DNA of 32,082 nt from an uncultured Prevotella sp. GTDB lineage: Bacteria > Bacteroidota > Bacteroidia > Bacteroidales > Bacteroidaceae. Below the pieces are notes generated by a model. That model worked only from the letters and a program-made list of their open reading frames with translations. It had not been told where the DNA came from and ran no database searches. Location: positions 1 to 32,082 of the forward strand of contig CAJKQX010000023.1 of the NCBI GenBank assembly GCA_905202125.1, given 5' to 3'. This document shows positions 8,662 to 16,878 of the stretch, one piece after another. Position numbers and translations under genes: made by a program. Each line of letters starts with the position of its first letter. Position 1 is the first letter of the stretch.

Positions 8662-11600
8662 CTATTTGTTGATGTATTTGCGTCCGTGGCTGATTACGAT
8701 ACCTTTGTATGAATCGTCGACGCGCTGTCCCATGGTATTATAGGAATAATCATCCGTGGTGTCGGGACGGGCGATGGTGCCGATGCCGTTGGTGATAGTG
8801 CCGTAGGCATCGAAGGCATATATGCGCACGGCGTTGTCGCCATCGGGGCGACGGACTAACAGACGTATGTATTTGGCGGCAACAGGACTGATATTGTCAA
8901 TCTTGATGTTGTCGCAACGGCGGGCGTAGGTGTCCACCACATCGGTCCATTGATTCTTCTCGGGCTCCTCTGTGGACACGCTGATGGTGTAACGGTCGAT
9001 GTTCTTGTCGTTCTCACGTGTCTTGCAGTCGCGCAAGACGAAGCGGTTGATGTCGTAGAGCGCCGGCAGTTTGATGATCACCCACGGCATGTCCGACGAG
9101 TTGTCGCACCATTTGGTGGCATCGTCGGTATCGAGGAGGCGGACCGGCGACTCGCTGTCGTTCACCTGAGCGCTGAAAGAGTGGATGCTTCCGCCGTTGG
9201 CTGTGGTGCTGACAGCGTCGGATGCCGACTGCTCGGGCAGATGGGCGAAGGTGGCCGAGGCCATGCTTCCGAGGATGTTTCTGGTGTTGTCATCATCGAC
9301 GAAGACACGCACGACATAGTTGCCCGGTGTCGACAGGTCGGCTTTGGCGGCAAAGGAGTAGTTGATGGTGGCTCCGGCAGCGATGGCGGGCAGTGTCTCT
9401 GTCACCGGCTCACCGTCGTTGACGGTATAGGAAACGGTGGCACCCTCGATGTCGTTCATGCCGTTGTTGGTGATGGATGCGGTGATGGTCTCCTCGGCGG
9501 TGTATCCCGTGCGGTCGGTCATACCGTCGATCGAAGCCACGTTTACCTTGCCGGGAAATTCATCGGCGGCGAAAACCACCAGACGGTCGATATTGGGACA
9601 GTCGCCGTTGTCATTGCCAATCTCGATGGTGTTGTCGCCGGCAGTCATCTTCACGAAGATTGTCTTGAAGGCCAGACCGTCGCTACCCCATGAGAATCCG
9701 TTGCCCTGGAAGGAGGTGACAGCCTTTTCTCCGTCGTTCACTTTGAAATATGCGCTGCGGGTGTCGCGTGTGATATAATATACGGTGATGCCGTAGACGC
9801 CGTCGGCAGGAGCAGAGTAGTTGAGCTTCAGGGTGCGTCCGTAGCCGAGGAAACCCACGAACTTCTTGCCCGAGCAGTTGCCGTCGTTGTCGTTTTCGAG
9901 GGTCGTGCCGTTGCTGCGGTCTCCGTTCTCAGCCTCAACAAGGGTGAAATCGGGCTGATGGTGCGGTTTCTTGCTTATTCTCACGGTCACGCCGCCCGTA
10001 GCCTTGACAGGCAGCCGGAGGGTGGATGAGGAGTTGACGGTGGAAGAAGAGTAACTGATGTCGGACGGACATGAGCCGTCGGCATATATCTGGGCTGTGT
10101 ATTCGCCCTCGCCGAGGAAATCGAGCGGCAGCTGCACGTTGCGCGCGTCCTTGCTGATGGAGGCCACATACCAGTCGTCGCCGGAGCGGCGCGCCATGGT
10201 GACATACTCGTCGGGTACGGCTTCGAGGCAACGGGTCTCGTCCCATGCGGCCGGCAACACCTTGAGCAGCGGAGCGCCCACGCTGTAAATCACGTTCTCG
10301 GGCGAGTCGCCCATGGTCTGTATGCCCGACTCATAGAGGGTTGCCAAAGCCAGCTGATGGCTCCATGTGGTGGTATGGCGTATCACACCGTCGCGGCGCG
10401 CAAACTCGGTGGGCGTGTAGTCCATCGCACCGATGACGTTGCGTGTGAGGGCAAGCGTCACATTGTGATGGGCCTGTGTGGACAGATGGTCGAAATAGTA
10501 GTGCTCGCCACCCCACACTGCCTCGCTCGTGATGAGGTTGGGATAGGTGCGGCGCAGGCCCGAGGGCTTGACGCATCCATGCAGGTTGACCATCATCTTC
10601 AGTTCGGCTGCGGCGCGCAGTATCTTGTCATATTTCTCCATCATCTCCTGCGAGTCGTCCTCGAAGAAATCCACCTTTATGCCCACAAAGCCCAGGTCAT
10701 GCCAGTGGGAGAGTATGTCATACACCTGATCGTAGTCGTTCTTGAATCTGTTCTGGTGTGACCAGATGAACACGTTCACGCCATGCGAGGCGGCGTAACG
10801 GGTGACATCCGACAGCTGGTAGGAGGATGTGGCCCATCCGTCGTCGAGCGTGTAGTAAGGCCATCCCATGATGTGGGCCATGTCGATGAATCCCTTGATT
10901 ACATTTATGTCGTGTGTCTGGCTGCCGTCCATTCCGCCCCAGTCCCATGAGGACAGACCGGCATGCACCCAGCTCCAATCTTCGGTAGCGGGAGCGGCGT
11001 TGAGGTTGTCGTTGAGCGAAGACTCCACGATGTCGTTGATGGAGCCCACGTAGATCGTGCGCCAGGGCGAGAGCCACGGCAGTTGTACCACCGGCTCGCC
11101 CTTGACGGCGAACGAGAAGGTGCCGTGAGCGTTGGCGTCGGCAGCCACAAGGGCCGAGGTGCAGAACAGACCGTCGTTGGCCGACTCGGTGACGAGGCAC
11201 CAGTCGTCGGCTCCTGTGGTCTTGACGAGAGCCGGCGCGCACATGCGTCCGCCCTCGAGAGCCGTCATCTGCTCCCATGTACGAGCGGGATAAGGCATCG
11301 AATAGTCGGCCGAATATTTCTGTGCCCAGCAAGTGGTGAGCGACGGGATGGAGATGGTGCTGCGGTCGGCCGATACTGTTAGCGTGCCTTCTCCTTTTAT
11401 ATTGTATCTGAAAGCCGCACCGTCGTTGTAGACTCTGAAGATGATGTCCATCGCGGTGCCATCCTTGGTGCAGCTCACTGTCAGTTCGTTGCAACGGTTC
11501 ACATACTCGTGACTCTTGCCCGTGGGCAGTGTGTAGGTCTCGTCAATCTGGTTTCTGGACGTGCCCGAGACGGTCAGTCCAGCAGCAAGATCGATGTCGG

Positions 11601-11811
11601 GAGAAACAATTCCGACAGCGGACGGAGCAATGAGTGCAACGCCGTTGCGTGTCAGCGAGTAAGAGAGCGAGCCGTCGTCGGCCGCAGTCACCGTAAGGAT
11701 GTTTTTCTCATCGGGCGACTTTACTGTCGCCACGTCATCGGCATAAGCCGCGGATGCCGTCAAGAGCAGTCCTGCGAGCATTATCCTGAAATTGAAATTA
11801 ATGAATTGCAT
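8662..11811 (-). CDS. GH97 glycosidase with CBM6/35-like, CARDB-like and F5/8 type C domains
   Basis: The 1049-residue enzyme has a signal peptide (about 1-24, ending AAYA). It starts with the GH97 N-terminal beta-sandwich and continues into the (beta/alpha)8 barrel (about 280-520). Barrel motifs include SSWDWGGMDGS, YYTLDDGWA and GIKVDFF. Asp381 in the last of these stands where retaining GH97 enzymes (alpha-galactosidase type) have their nucleophile, and Glu430 in SEAVWGGEHY is the likely acid/base. Inverting SusB-type members lack that aspartate. After the GH97 C-terminal domain come a CBM6/35-like module (about 625-745), a CARDB-like beta-sandwich (about 750-855) and a discoidin/F5/8 type C module (about 880-1015), so the protein is longer than plain GH97 enzymes. 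The tail NTMGQRV...GRKYINK resembles short C-terminal tails of secreted Bacteroidales proteins. It is divergent from the hybrid regulator, its likely controller. Alpha-galactosidase is favoured over alpha-glucosidase, without proof. Confidence 0.92.
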   Translation of the reverse strand: MQFINFNFRIMLAGLLLTASAAYADDVATVKSPDEKNILTVTAADDGSLSYSLTRNGVALIAPSAVGIVSPDIDLAAGLTVSGTSRNQIDETYTLPTGKSHEYVNRCNELTVSCTKDGTAMDIIFRVYNDGAAFRYNIKGEGTLTVSADRSTISIPSLTTCWAQKYSADYSMPYPARTWEQMTALEGGRMCAPALVKTTGADDWCLVTESANDGLFCTSALVAADANAHGTFSFAVKGEPVVQLPWLSPWRTIYVGSINDIVESSLNDNLNAAPATEDWSWVHAGLSSWDWGGMDGSQTHDINVIKGFIDMAHIMGWPYYTLDDGWATSSYQLSDVTRYAASHGVNVFIWSHQNRFKNDYDQVYDILSHWHDLGFVGIKVDFFEDDSQEMMEKYDKILRAAAELKMMVNLHGCVKPSGLRRTYPNLITSEAVWGGEHYYFDHLSTQAHHNVTLALTRNVIGAMDYTPTEFARRDGVIRHTTTWSHQLALATLYESGIQTMGDSPENVIYSVGAPLLKVLPAAWDETRCLEAVPDEYVTMARRSGDDWYVASISKDARNVQLPLDFLGEGEYTAQIYADGSCPSDISYSSSTVNSSSTLRLPVKATGGVTVRISKKPHHQPDFTLVEAENGDRSNGTTLENDNDGNCSGKKFVGFLGYGRTLKLNYSAPADGVYGITVYYITRDTRSAYFKVNDGEKAVTSFQGNGFSWGSDGLAFKTIFVKMTAGDNTIEIGNDNGDCPNIDRLVVFAADEFPGKVNVASIDGMTDRTGYTAEETITASITNNGMNDIEGATVSYTVNDGEPVTETLPAIAAGATINYSFAAKADLSTPGNYVVRVFVDDDNTRNILGSMASATFAHLPEQSASDAVSTTANGGSIHSFSAQVNDSESPVRLLDTDDATKWCDNSSDMPWVIIKLPALYDINRFVLRDCKTRENDKNIDRYTISVSTEEPEKNQWTDVVDTYARRCDNIKIDNISPVAAKYIRLLVRRPDGDNAVRIYAFDAYGTITNGIGTIARPDTTDDYSYNTMGQRVDDSYKGIVISHGRKYINK

Positions 11812-11868
11812 ATCTGTTTGATTTTGATTGATATTCGGTTTTCGATATTTTTATCAGTTTTGACGATG

Positions 11869-11898
11869 CAAAGATAATGCAACAATAAAATATACAAT
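11869..11898 (-). promoter_or_regulatory. Promoter of the GH97 gene
   Basis: On the minus strand ATTG (11898-11895) and TATCTTTG (11876-11869) are separated by 18 bases. The -7 box matches TAnnTTTG perfectly and the -33 box differs by one base. Transcription would start near 11862, about 50 bases before the start codon at 11811. Confidence 0.65.
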
Positions 11899-11951
11899 GT
11901 ATAAATTTGTGACACAATTGTATAAAAACTTGACAAATATTCGTATATTTG
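11894..11951 (+). promoter_or_regulatory. -7 box of the hybrid regulator gene and candidate direct-repeat operator
   Basis: TATATTTG (11944-11951) fits the Bacteroidetes -7 box for the plus-strand regulator gene; the -33 region is poor. Upstream, ACAATGTATAAA (11894) and ACAATTGTATAAA (11914) form a direct repeat with starts 20 bp apart. TGACA recurs at 11910 and 11931, 21 bp apart. Spacing of about two helical turns on one DNA face suits an AraC-type activator. The repeats overlap the -33 element of the divergent GH97 promoter. The operator role is inferred. Confidence 0.35.
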
Positions 11952-12003
11952 CAAATAGTCCAACACCAAGCTAAAAACAAACCATACAGCAAAACGAACC
12001 AAA

Positions 12004-15000
12004 ATGAAACAAGCCTCACTCATACTCATGGCGCTCATACACACACTGAGCGTCACGGCCTACAATCTGCGCATGATCACCACCAAAGACGGACTGTCGA
12101 GCATGTCGGTGTTCTGTCTGCATCAGGACGCCGCCGGATACATGTGGGCCGGCACTTACGAATGTCTGAACCTGCTCGACGGCGACAGGATAAAGGTGTT
12201 CGGGGCGGGACGCAACGGATACGACCAGATATCGGGCGACATCATCGAGAAGATACATGAGGGACCGGCCGGTGAGCTGTGGATACACTCCAACCACGGT
12301 TTCGACAAGTACGACCGCAACAGGGGCAAGGTGGAATATCATCCCGAGATCAACGGTTCGTACAAGAGCACGGTGACCCCTGCGGGCAATGCGATAGCCG
12401 TCACGGGCGACGGCAAATGGATGTGCTACGATAGGATGAAGGGCCGCTTTGTCAAGGTGGACATGCAGGGATTGCGCTTTCCCCACATCAAGATGATGGC
12501 GGCCGACAGTCATGACAACATCATCATAGCCACGCAGGAGGACACCCGCGTGTACACCCTGACGGGCGAAGGCACGGACAAGGGCATGTCGCTGCGCTTG
12601 AAGAGCACGAGACCCAATCCGCAGAATATGATATATGCCGGCACGGACGGTGACGACATGTTCATCGTGGACAAATGGTACAACCTGTACGTGCGCCGCA
12701 AGCCCGACGCCAATTGCACACACATATACAAGATGACGCCTCCGCGACGGTTCATAGGACTGGTCTCGGCCGTGGTGCGCGATGGTGCCGACTACGTGGT
12801 GGGATTCAAGAGCGAGGGCGCCATGCGACTGATACGCGACAACGCCACAGGTACATACACACAGGAGGAAATCGACATACCGTGCGGCGTGTACGACGTG
12901 TGCAAGGACAAGAATCAGGACGTGCTCTGGATGGCTACCGATGGTGGCGGCATATACAGTTACCGCCGCGAGGCCTACGACTTTGACAACTATGCCGTGG
13001 GCGACAGACGGTTCAAGACCTACAAGCAGGTGAGGGCCATATACAAGGACGATGACGGCACACTGTGGATAGGAACGAAGGGCGACGGCATCTATCGCAT
13101 ACAGGGCGACGGACCGCATCCCGCCATATCACAATACACCACGGCCAACAGCGGCCTCAACCACGACATGGTGTTCAATCTCGTGCCCGGCAGGAATGGG
13201 ATAATATGGATAGGCACGGAGGGCGACGGACTGAGCTACTGCCGCCGCGGCGACGGCACGATAAGGACGCTGCGCATGCCCGACATGCCCAAGTTGCGCT
13301 GTGTGCACTACGTGGTGGAGACGGACGACGGGGATATGTGGGCCGCGTCCAACTGGCACGGCATATTCCGACTGAAGATGGGTATGCGTGACGGACTGCC
13401 GTACATAAAGAGCTGCCGACGCTATTTCGGCAATTCGGAGAAGTCGGGCGCGTCACAGTTCTTCACCATCCGCCGGCAGGCCGGACGCTACCTGTGGTTC
13501 GCCAACAGGGAGAACGGAGCCTATCGTCTCGACCTCAAGACCAACACACTGATACACATCCTCTTCGTGCGTCCGCGACAGTCGGCCATCAACGACGTGC
13601 ATACCATCAACACCGACATACCGGGCCATCTGCTCTGCGGCACCTCGGGCGGCATGCTCGACGTCACCATCACCAATGACGGCACGATGATGTATCGCAA
13701 CATCAACCGTCGCGCCGGGATAGGCGAGTGTGCCGTGAGGGCCATACTCCACACGGGCGGCACATCGGTGTGGGCCAGCACGGCGCACGGACTGCTGCAC
13801 TACGACGTGAGCACGGGCGAGTCGTCATACCACACAGACATGAGTGGCATCGATATCGACGAATATTGCGACGGAGCATGTTTCTTCGACAAGACGCAGG
13901 GCACGGCCTATTTCGGCAGTACGGACAACATAGTGACCATCTCGTCGTCGGCCGCATCGGCCACGGCCTATCGCCCGCCGGTGATATTCACATCGGTGAG
14001 CGCCGGCGGACGCGACTATGCCCTGTCCGACTTCATGCGCGGCGACAGTGTGCTGCATCTGCGGTACGACCAGACCTCCTTCACGCTCAACTACAATGCC
14101 GCCGACTATGTGAACGACCGCAACTACATGTTTGAGTATCGCATACCCGAGATATCGGACACGTGGCAAGTGAACAAGCTGGGACGCACCCTCTCGTTCA
14201 ACGGTATGGCGCCCGGCGACTACACCTTGCAGGTGAGATATCGCACGGGCAACTATGTCAGTCCTTCCTATGAACAGCGTATGGTCATCTCGCCGCCGTG
14301 GTATGCCTCGGTATGGGCCAGGATGGTGTATGCGCTCATGATGGCGGGCGCGGCGGCACTGTGTCTGCACGTCTATAATCTCAGACGGCGGCGCCGGCAG
14401 CAGCTCATGCTCGAACGTCTGGAGGAGAAACGCAAGGAGGATGTGTATGAATCCAAACTGGGATTCTTTGCCAGCATCACAAAGGAGTTTGCCCAACCGC
14501 TGATGCTCATCTCGGGCTCGTGCTCGCAGATACTGAGGTCGCAGTACACCGACAACCACACCAAACGCTACGCCACACTGATAAAGCGCAACTCCACACG
14601 TCTGGGAGCGCTCACGCAGGAGATCACCGAGTTCAAAAGGATACACTCGGAACGCCGCGAGCTCATAGCCGAACAGGTGGATGTGGCGGCCGAGATGACG
14701 CGGATAGCCGGGTCGTTCGCATCGATCACGGACATCAAAAGGGTGGAATGCCGACATCTGCCGGCCGAAGGCACACTGTGGACCACCGACCGCAAGGCGC
14801 TCGGCACCATCGTGTCCAATCTCGTGTCCAACGCCCTGAAACACTCGGATGCCGACAGCATCATCACCATCTCGGCAGCGACCGATGACGATATGCTGAC
14901 CATCGACATATCATTCCGGGGCAACGGCATGACAAAACAGGAAATGAACGACATGAAGGACCATTACCGCATCATCGAGATGCTCGAAAACAGAGCTACC

Positions 15001-16017
15001 GACACGGGCACGGCACTGGGACAGCTGGGACTGGCCATAAGCTACGGACTGACTCATCTGATGAGGGGTTCGATCACGGTGGACGAGCAGAATGGACGTC
15101 TCAGTATAATGAGAGTGAAGATACCGGCCCTGCATGCCGACACCACCTCGGCGATAACGACCTATCTCGCCGGAAAGACCGACAAACCCAAAGACATGGA
15201 CATCACCCTCAGCCAACGCAAGAACGTGCCCTCGCGACAGACCATAATGATAGTGGACGGCAACACGGAGATGCTGTGGCTCATGGACGATTTCTTCGCT
15301 GCCGAATACAACGTCACTCCTTTCCATACCACGGCCGAGGCCCTGCAAAGCATGGAGGAGGGGCATCCCGACCTCGTCATTGCGGATGTCGGCACGTCAC
15401 GGAATAGCGGCATCGACCTGTGCCGACATCTGAAAGGGGACAAACTGACACGGCACATACCTGTCATACTGCTCTGCGACGCCGACGACAACGGCACAAG
15501 ACAAACGGACAACGATGCCGGCGCCGACATATATATCACCAAACCGTTCAACGAGGACGACTTCATGTCGGTGGCCTCGGGTCTGCTCAAACGCGCCGAC
15601 ACGCTCAAGGACTATTACGAGACATCGCTCAGCTCGTTTGAACTGATAGAGGGCCGCATGCTGCACAAGGAGGACAAGGCGCTGCTGCAACAGATGACGG
15701 CGATAATCAATGCCAACATCGTCTCGCCCGAGCTGTCCACCAAGTTCGTGGCCGACGAGATGGGACTGAGCGTCCGCAGCCTGTACCGCTCTCTGAAGGA
15801 TATCACCACCGACACGCCCACCTCTATAATAAAGAAGGCAAGGCTCGAACGCGCACGACAACTGCTCACCAAAACCAAAATGACAATGGAGGAGGTGTGC
15901 TACAACGCCGGATTCACCAACCGCAGCACGTTCTACAATCTCTTCACCGCACGATTCGGATGCTCGCCCAGGGAGTATCACGACAGACAGAGCAAATCGG
16001 TGAAGGAAACCCCCTGA
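12004..16017 (+). CDS. Hybrid two-component system regulator with degenerate histidine kinase core
   Basis: The 1337-residue protein has the full layout of Bacteroidetes hybrid sensor-regulators of glycan use. A signal peptide (to about residue 20) is followed by two seven-bladed propellers of Reg_prop repeats (LWIGTKGDGIYRI, IWIGTEGDGLSYC), a Y_Y_Y domain (about 660-760), one membrane helix (about 771-793), HisKA, HATPase_c, a receiver (about 1078-1200) and an AraC-type DNA-binding domain (about 1225-1330). The kinase looks inactive. The motif normally SHEFRTPL reads TKEFAQPL, with Lys827 in place of the phospho-accepting His. The ATP-lid motif normally DNGIG reads GNGMT, with Gly973 for Asp. 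N-box Asn939 and Asn943 remain. The receiver keeps Asp1128 and Lys1180 but has Asp-Gly (1085-1086) instead of an acidic pair. The reading frame is intact, so it is not a decaying pseudogene by that test. It probably controls the divergent GH97 gene. Confidence 0.93.
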   Translation: MKQASLILMALIHTLSVTAYNLRMITTKDGLSSMSVFCLHQDAAGYMWAGTYECLNLLDGDRIKVFGAGRNGYDQISGDIIEKIHEGPAGELWIHSNHGFDKYDRNRGKVEYHPEINGSYKSTVTPAGNAIAVTGDGKWMCYDRMKGRFVKVDMQGLRFPHIKMMAADSHDNIIIATQEDTRVYTLTGEGTDKGMSLRLKSTRPNPQNMIYAGTDGDDMFIVDKWYNLYVRRKPDANCTHIYKMTPPRRFIGLVSAVVRDGADYVVGFKSEGAMRLIRDNATGTYTQEEIDIPCGVYDVCKDKNQDVLWMATDGGGIYSYRREAYDFDNYAVGDRRFKTYKQVRAIYKDDDGTLWIGTKGDGIYRIQGDGPHPAISQYTTANSGLNHDMVFNLVPGRNGIIWIGTEGDGLSYCRRGDGTIRTLRMPDMPKLRCVHYVVETDDGDMWAASNWHGIFRLKMGMRDGLPYIKSCRRYFGNSEKSGASQFFTIRRQAGRYLWFANRENGAYRLDLKTNTLIHILFVRPRQSAINDVHTINTDIPGHLLCGTSGGMLDVTITNDGTMMYRNINRRAGIGECAVRAILHTGGTSVWASTAHGLLHYDVSTGESSYHTDMSGIDIDEYCDGACFFDKTQGTAYFGSTDNIVTISSSAASATAYRPPVIFTSVSAGGRDYALSDFMRGDSVLHLRYDQTSFTLNYNAADYVNDRNYMFEYRIPEISDTWQVNKLGRTLSFNGMAPGDYTLQVRYRTGNYVSPSYEQRMVISPPWYASVWARMVYALMMAGAAALCLHVYNLRRRRRQQLMLERLEEKRKEDVYESKLGFFASITKEFAQPLMLISGSCSQILRSQYTDNHTKRYATLIKRNSTRLGALTQEITEFKRIHSERRELIAEQVDVAAEMTRIAGSFASITDIKRVECRHLPAEGTLWTTDRKALGTIVSNLVSNALKHSDADSIITISAATDDDMLTIDISFRGNGMTKQEMNDMKDHYRIIEMLENRATDTGTALGQLGLAISYGLTHLMRGSITVDEQNGRLSIMRVKIPALHADTTSAITTYLAGKTDKPKDMDITLSQRKNVPSRQTIMIVDGNTEMLWLMDDFFAAEYNVTPFHTTAEALQSMEEGHPDLVIADVGTSRNSGIDLCRHLKGDKLTRHIPVILLCDADDNGTRQTDNDAGADIYITKPFNEDDFMSVASGLLKRADTLKDYYETSLSSFELIEGRMLHKEDKALLQQMTAIINANIVSPELSTKFVADEMGLSVRSLYRSLKDITTDTPTSIIKKARLERARQLLTKTKMTMEEVCYNAGFTNRSTFYNLFTARFGCSPREYHDRQSKSVKETP

Positions 16018-16275
16018 AGCCACCCCGGGGGGAAGACTATCGGAGATGATTGGAACGGATAATCGCGAGTCGGAGTGAGACCACCATTTCTGTATATTTA
16101 TACGTTTTTCCGGGATGAAAAATGAATAAATATACATGCCAACCTTCAAATGCTTGCGTTATTTTGAAATTATAATCCCGCGGTCGATTTTACGCGAGTT
16201 TTTGAGGGGTTTAGTTAAACCATTGATACATAATGACTTATCCGATTTCGCCTTCAAAAAAGGCCGGTTCGAGTT

Positions 16276-16358
16276 GCAAAAGGGCCCCTTTTGCACTCCG
16301 AAAGGAACCCTTTTGCATGCCGAAAGGGCCCCTTTCAGGGTGCAAGTCGGGCTTTTTT
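16276..16358 (+). repeat. Palindrome-triplet repeat, copy A
   Basis: Three palindromes with centres at 16285, 16307 and 16329, exactly 22 bp apart. The first is GCAAAAGGG-C-CCCTTTTGC (perfect), the second AAAGGAACCCTTT (imperfect at its centre), and the third GAAAGGG-C-CCCTTTC (perfect). CAAGTCGGGC begins 14 bases after the third centre and is followed by six T. GCCC (16328-16331) can pair with GGGC (16349-16352) just before the T-run, so the 3' end could act as an intrinsic terminator for the gene ending at 16017. A second copy with the same geometry lies at 31849-31931. Confidence 0.9.
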
Positions 16359-16801
16359 GAAGAGCAAATTTTGAGTTTTGGAGTCGAAAAATGATAAATC
16401 TTTAACCTTTATTAAGGTTAAATCCCAAATATGTGCATATTCCTTGCATAAACATCCGTTTTTGCTCCGTGTTCCGGATGGGCATCTTTCTATTTTGCAA
16501 ATTTATTTTGTCAAACTTTTTTACTTTTCATTCTGCATAATTATTCATTTTCGGAAAGTTCTTGATATGAAATATTGATTCTCCGGTGTGGGTCTGCATG
16601 AGCTTGCGGTCCTTCACCTGCTGATTGATGAACCCAAAAGGCTTCACAATTATGAGCGACGAACCCTCCCACGACAAAGGATTTCACGAAGGATAGGCAA
16701 ACAAGCGCGGGGAATGTCGGACAAATGAGAAGAAGGAATTATGGAATTCCAAAATCGCATAAATTTTCTTATAAAATATAATTACAATAAAAAATTTTAA
16801 C

Positions 16802-16809
16802 TATCTTTG
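16802..16809 (+). promoter_or_regulatory. -7 box of the phospho-signalling operon
   Basis: TATCTTTG matches the Bacteroidetes consensus TAnnTTTG perfectly. No clear -33 element lies at the usual spacing in the AT-rich stretch before it. Transcription would start near 16816, which places an alternative in-frame ATG at 16807 outside the message and supports 16879 as the first start. Confidence 0.65.
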
Positions 16810-16878
16810 CCATATTATATACGTTGTTTTTCAGTTGATGCATCAACAAAATTTATTTTACATATAAATTCGACAATT

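Larger units (their letters stand above)
16018..16878. other. 861-bp intergenic region with repeat copy A and no clear gene
   Basis: This AT-rich gap separates the hybrid regulator from the kinase operon. It holds the palindromic repeat (16276-16358), the -7 box of the operon (16802-16809) and a small GC-rich island (about 16583-16680). On the minus strand the island has an open frame (16528-16683) reading VKPFGFINQQVKDRKLMQ in part. It has no start and has a stop just upstream, so at most it is a remnant. Short open frames over the repeat are products of the repeat itself. Confidence 0.6.

Noticed and set aside
12016..13119. 367-codon open frame on the minus strand
   Set aside because: It is opposite the propeller region of the hybrid regulator; the composition is that of an antisense shadow and no start context or domain is seen.
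12004..16017. Pseudogene call for the hybrid regulator
   Set aside because: The 1337-codon frame is uninterrupted and the receiver Asp and DNA-binding domain are kept, so altered function is more likely than decay.
16276..16358. CRISPR-like array
   Set aside because: The units are palindromes only 13-19 bp long with spacers of a few bases, just three per copy, and no cas genes are present.
16136..16360. 74-codon open frame over repeat copy A
   Set aside because: The peptide (KGPFCTPKGTLL...) is a translation of the palindromic repeat; a similar one arises from copy B on the other strand, so it is not a gene.
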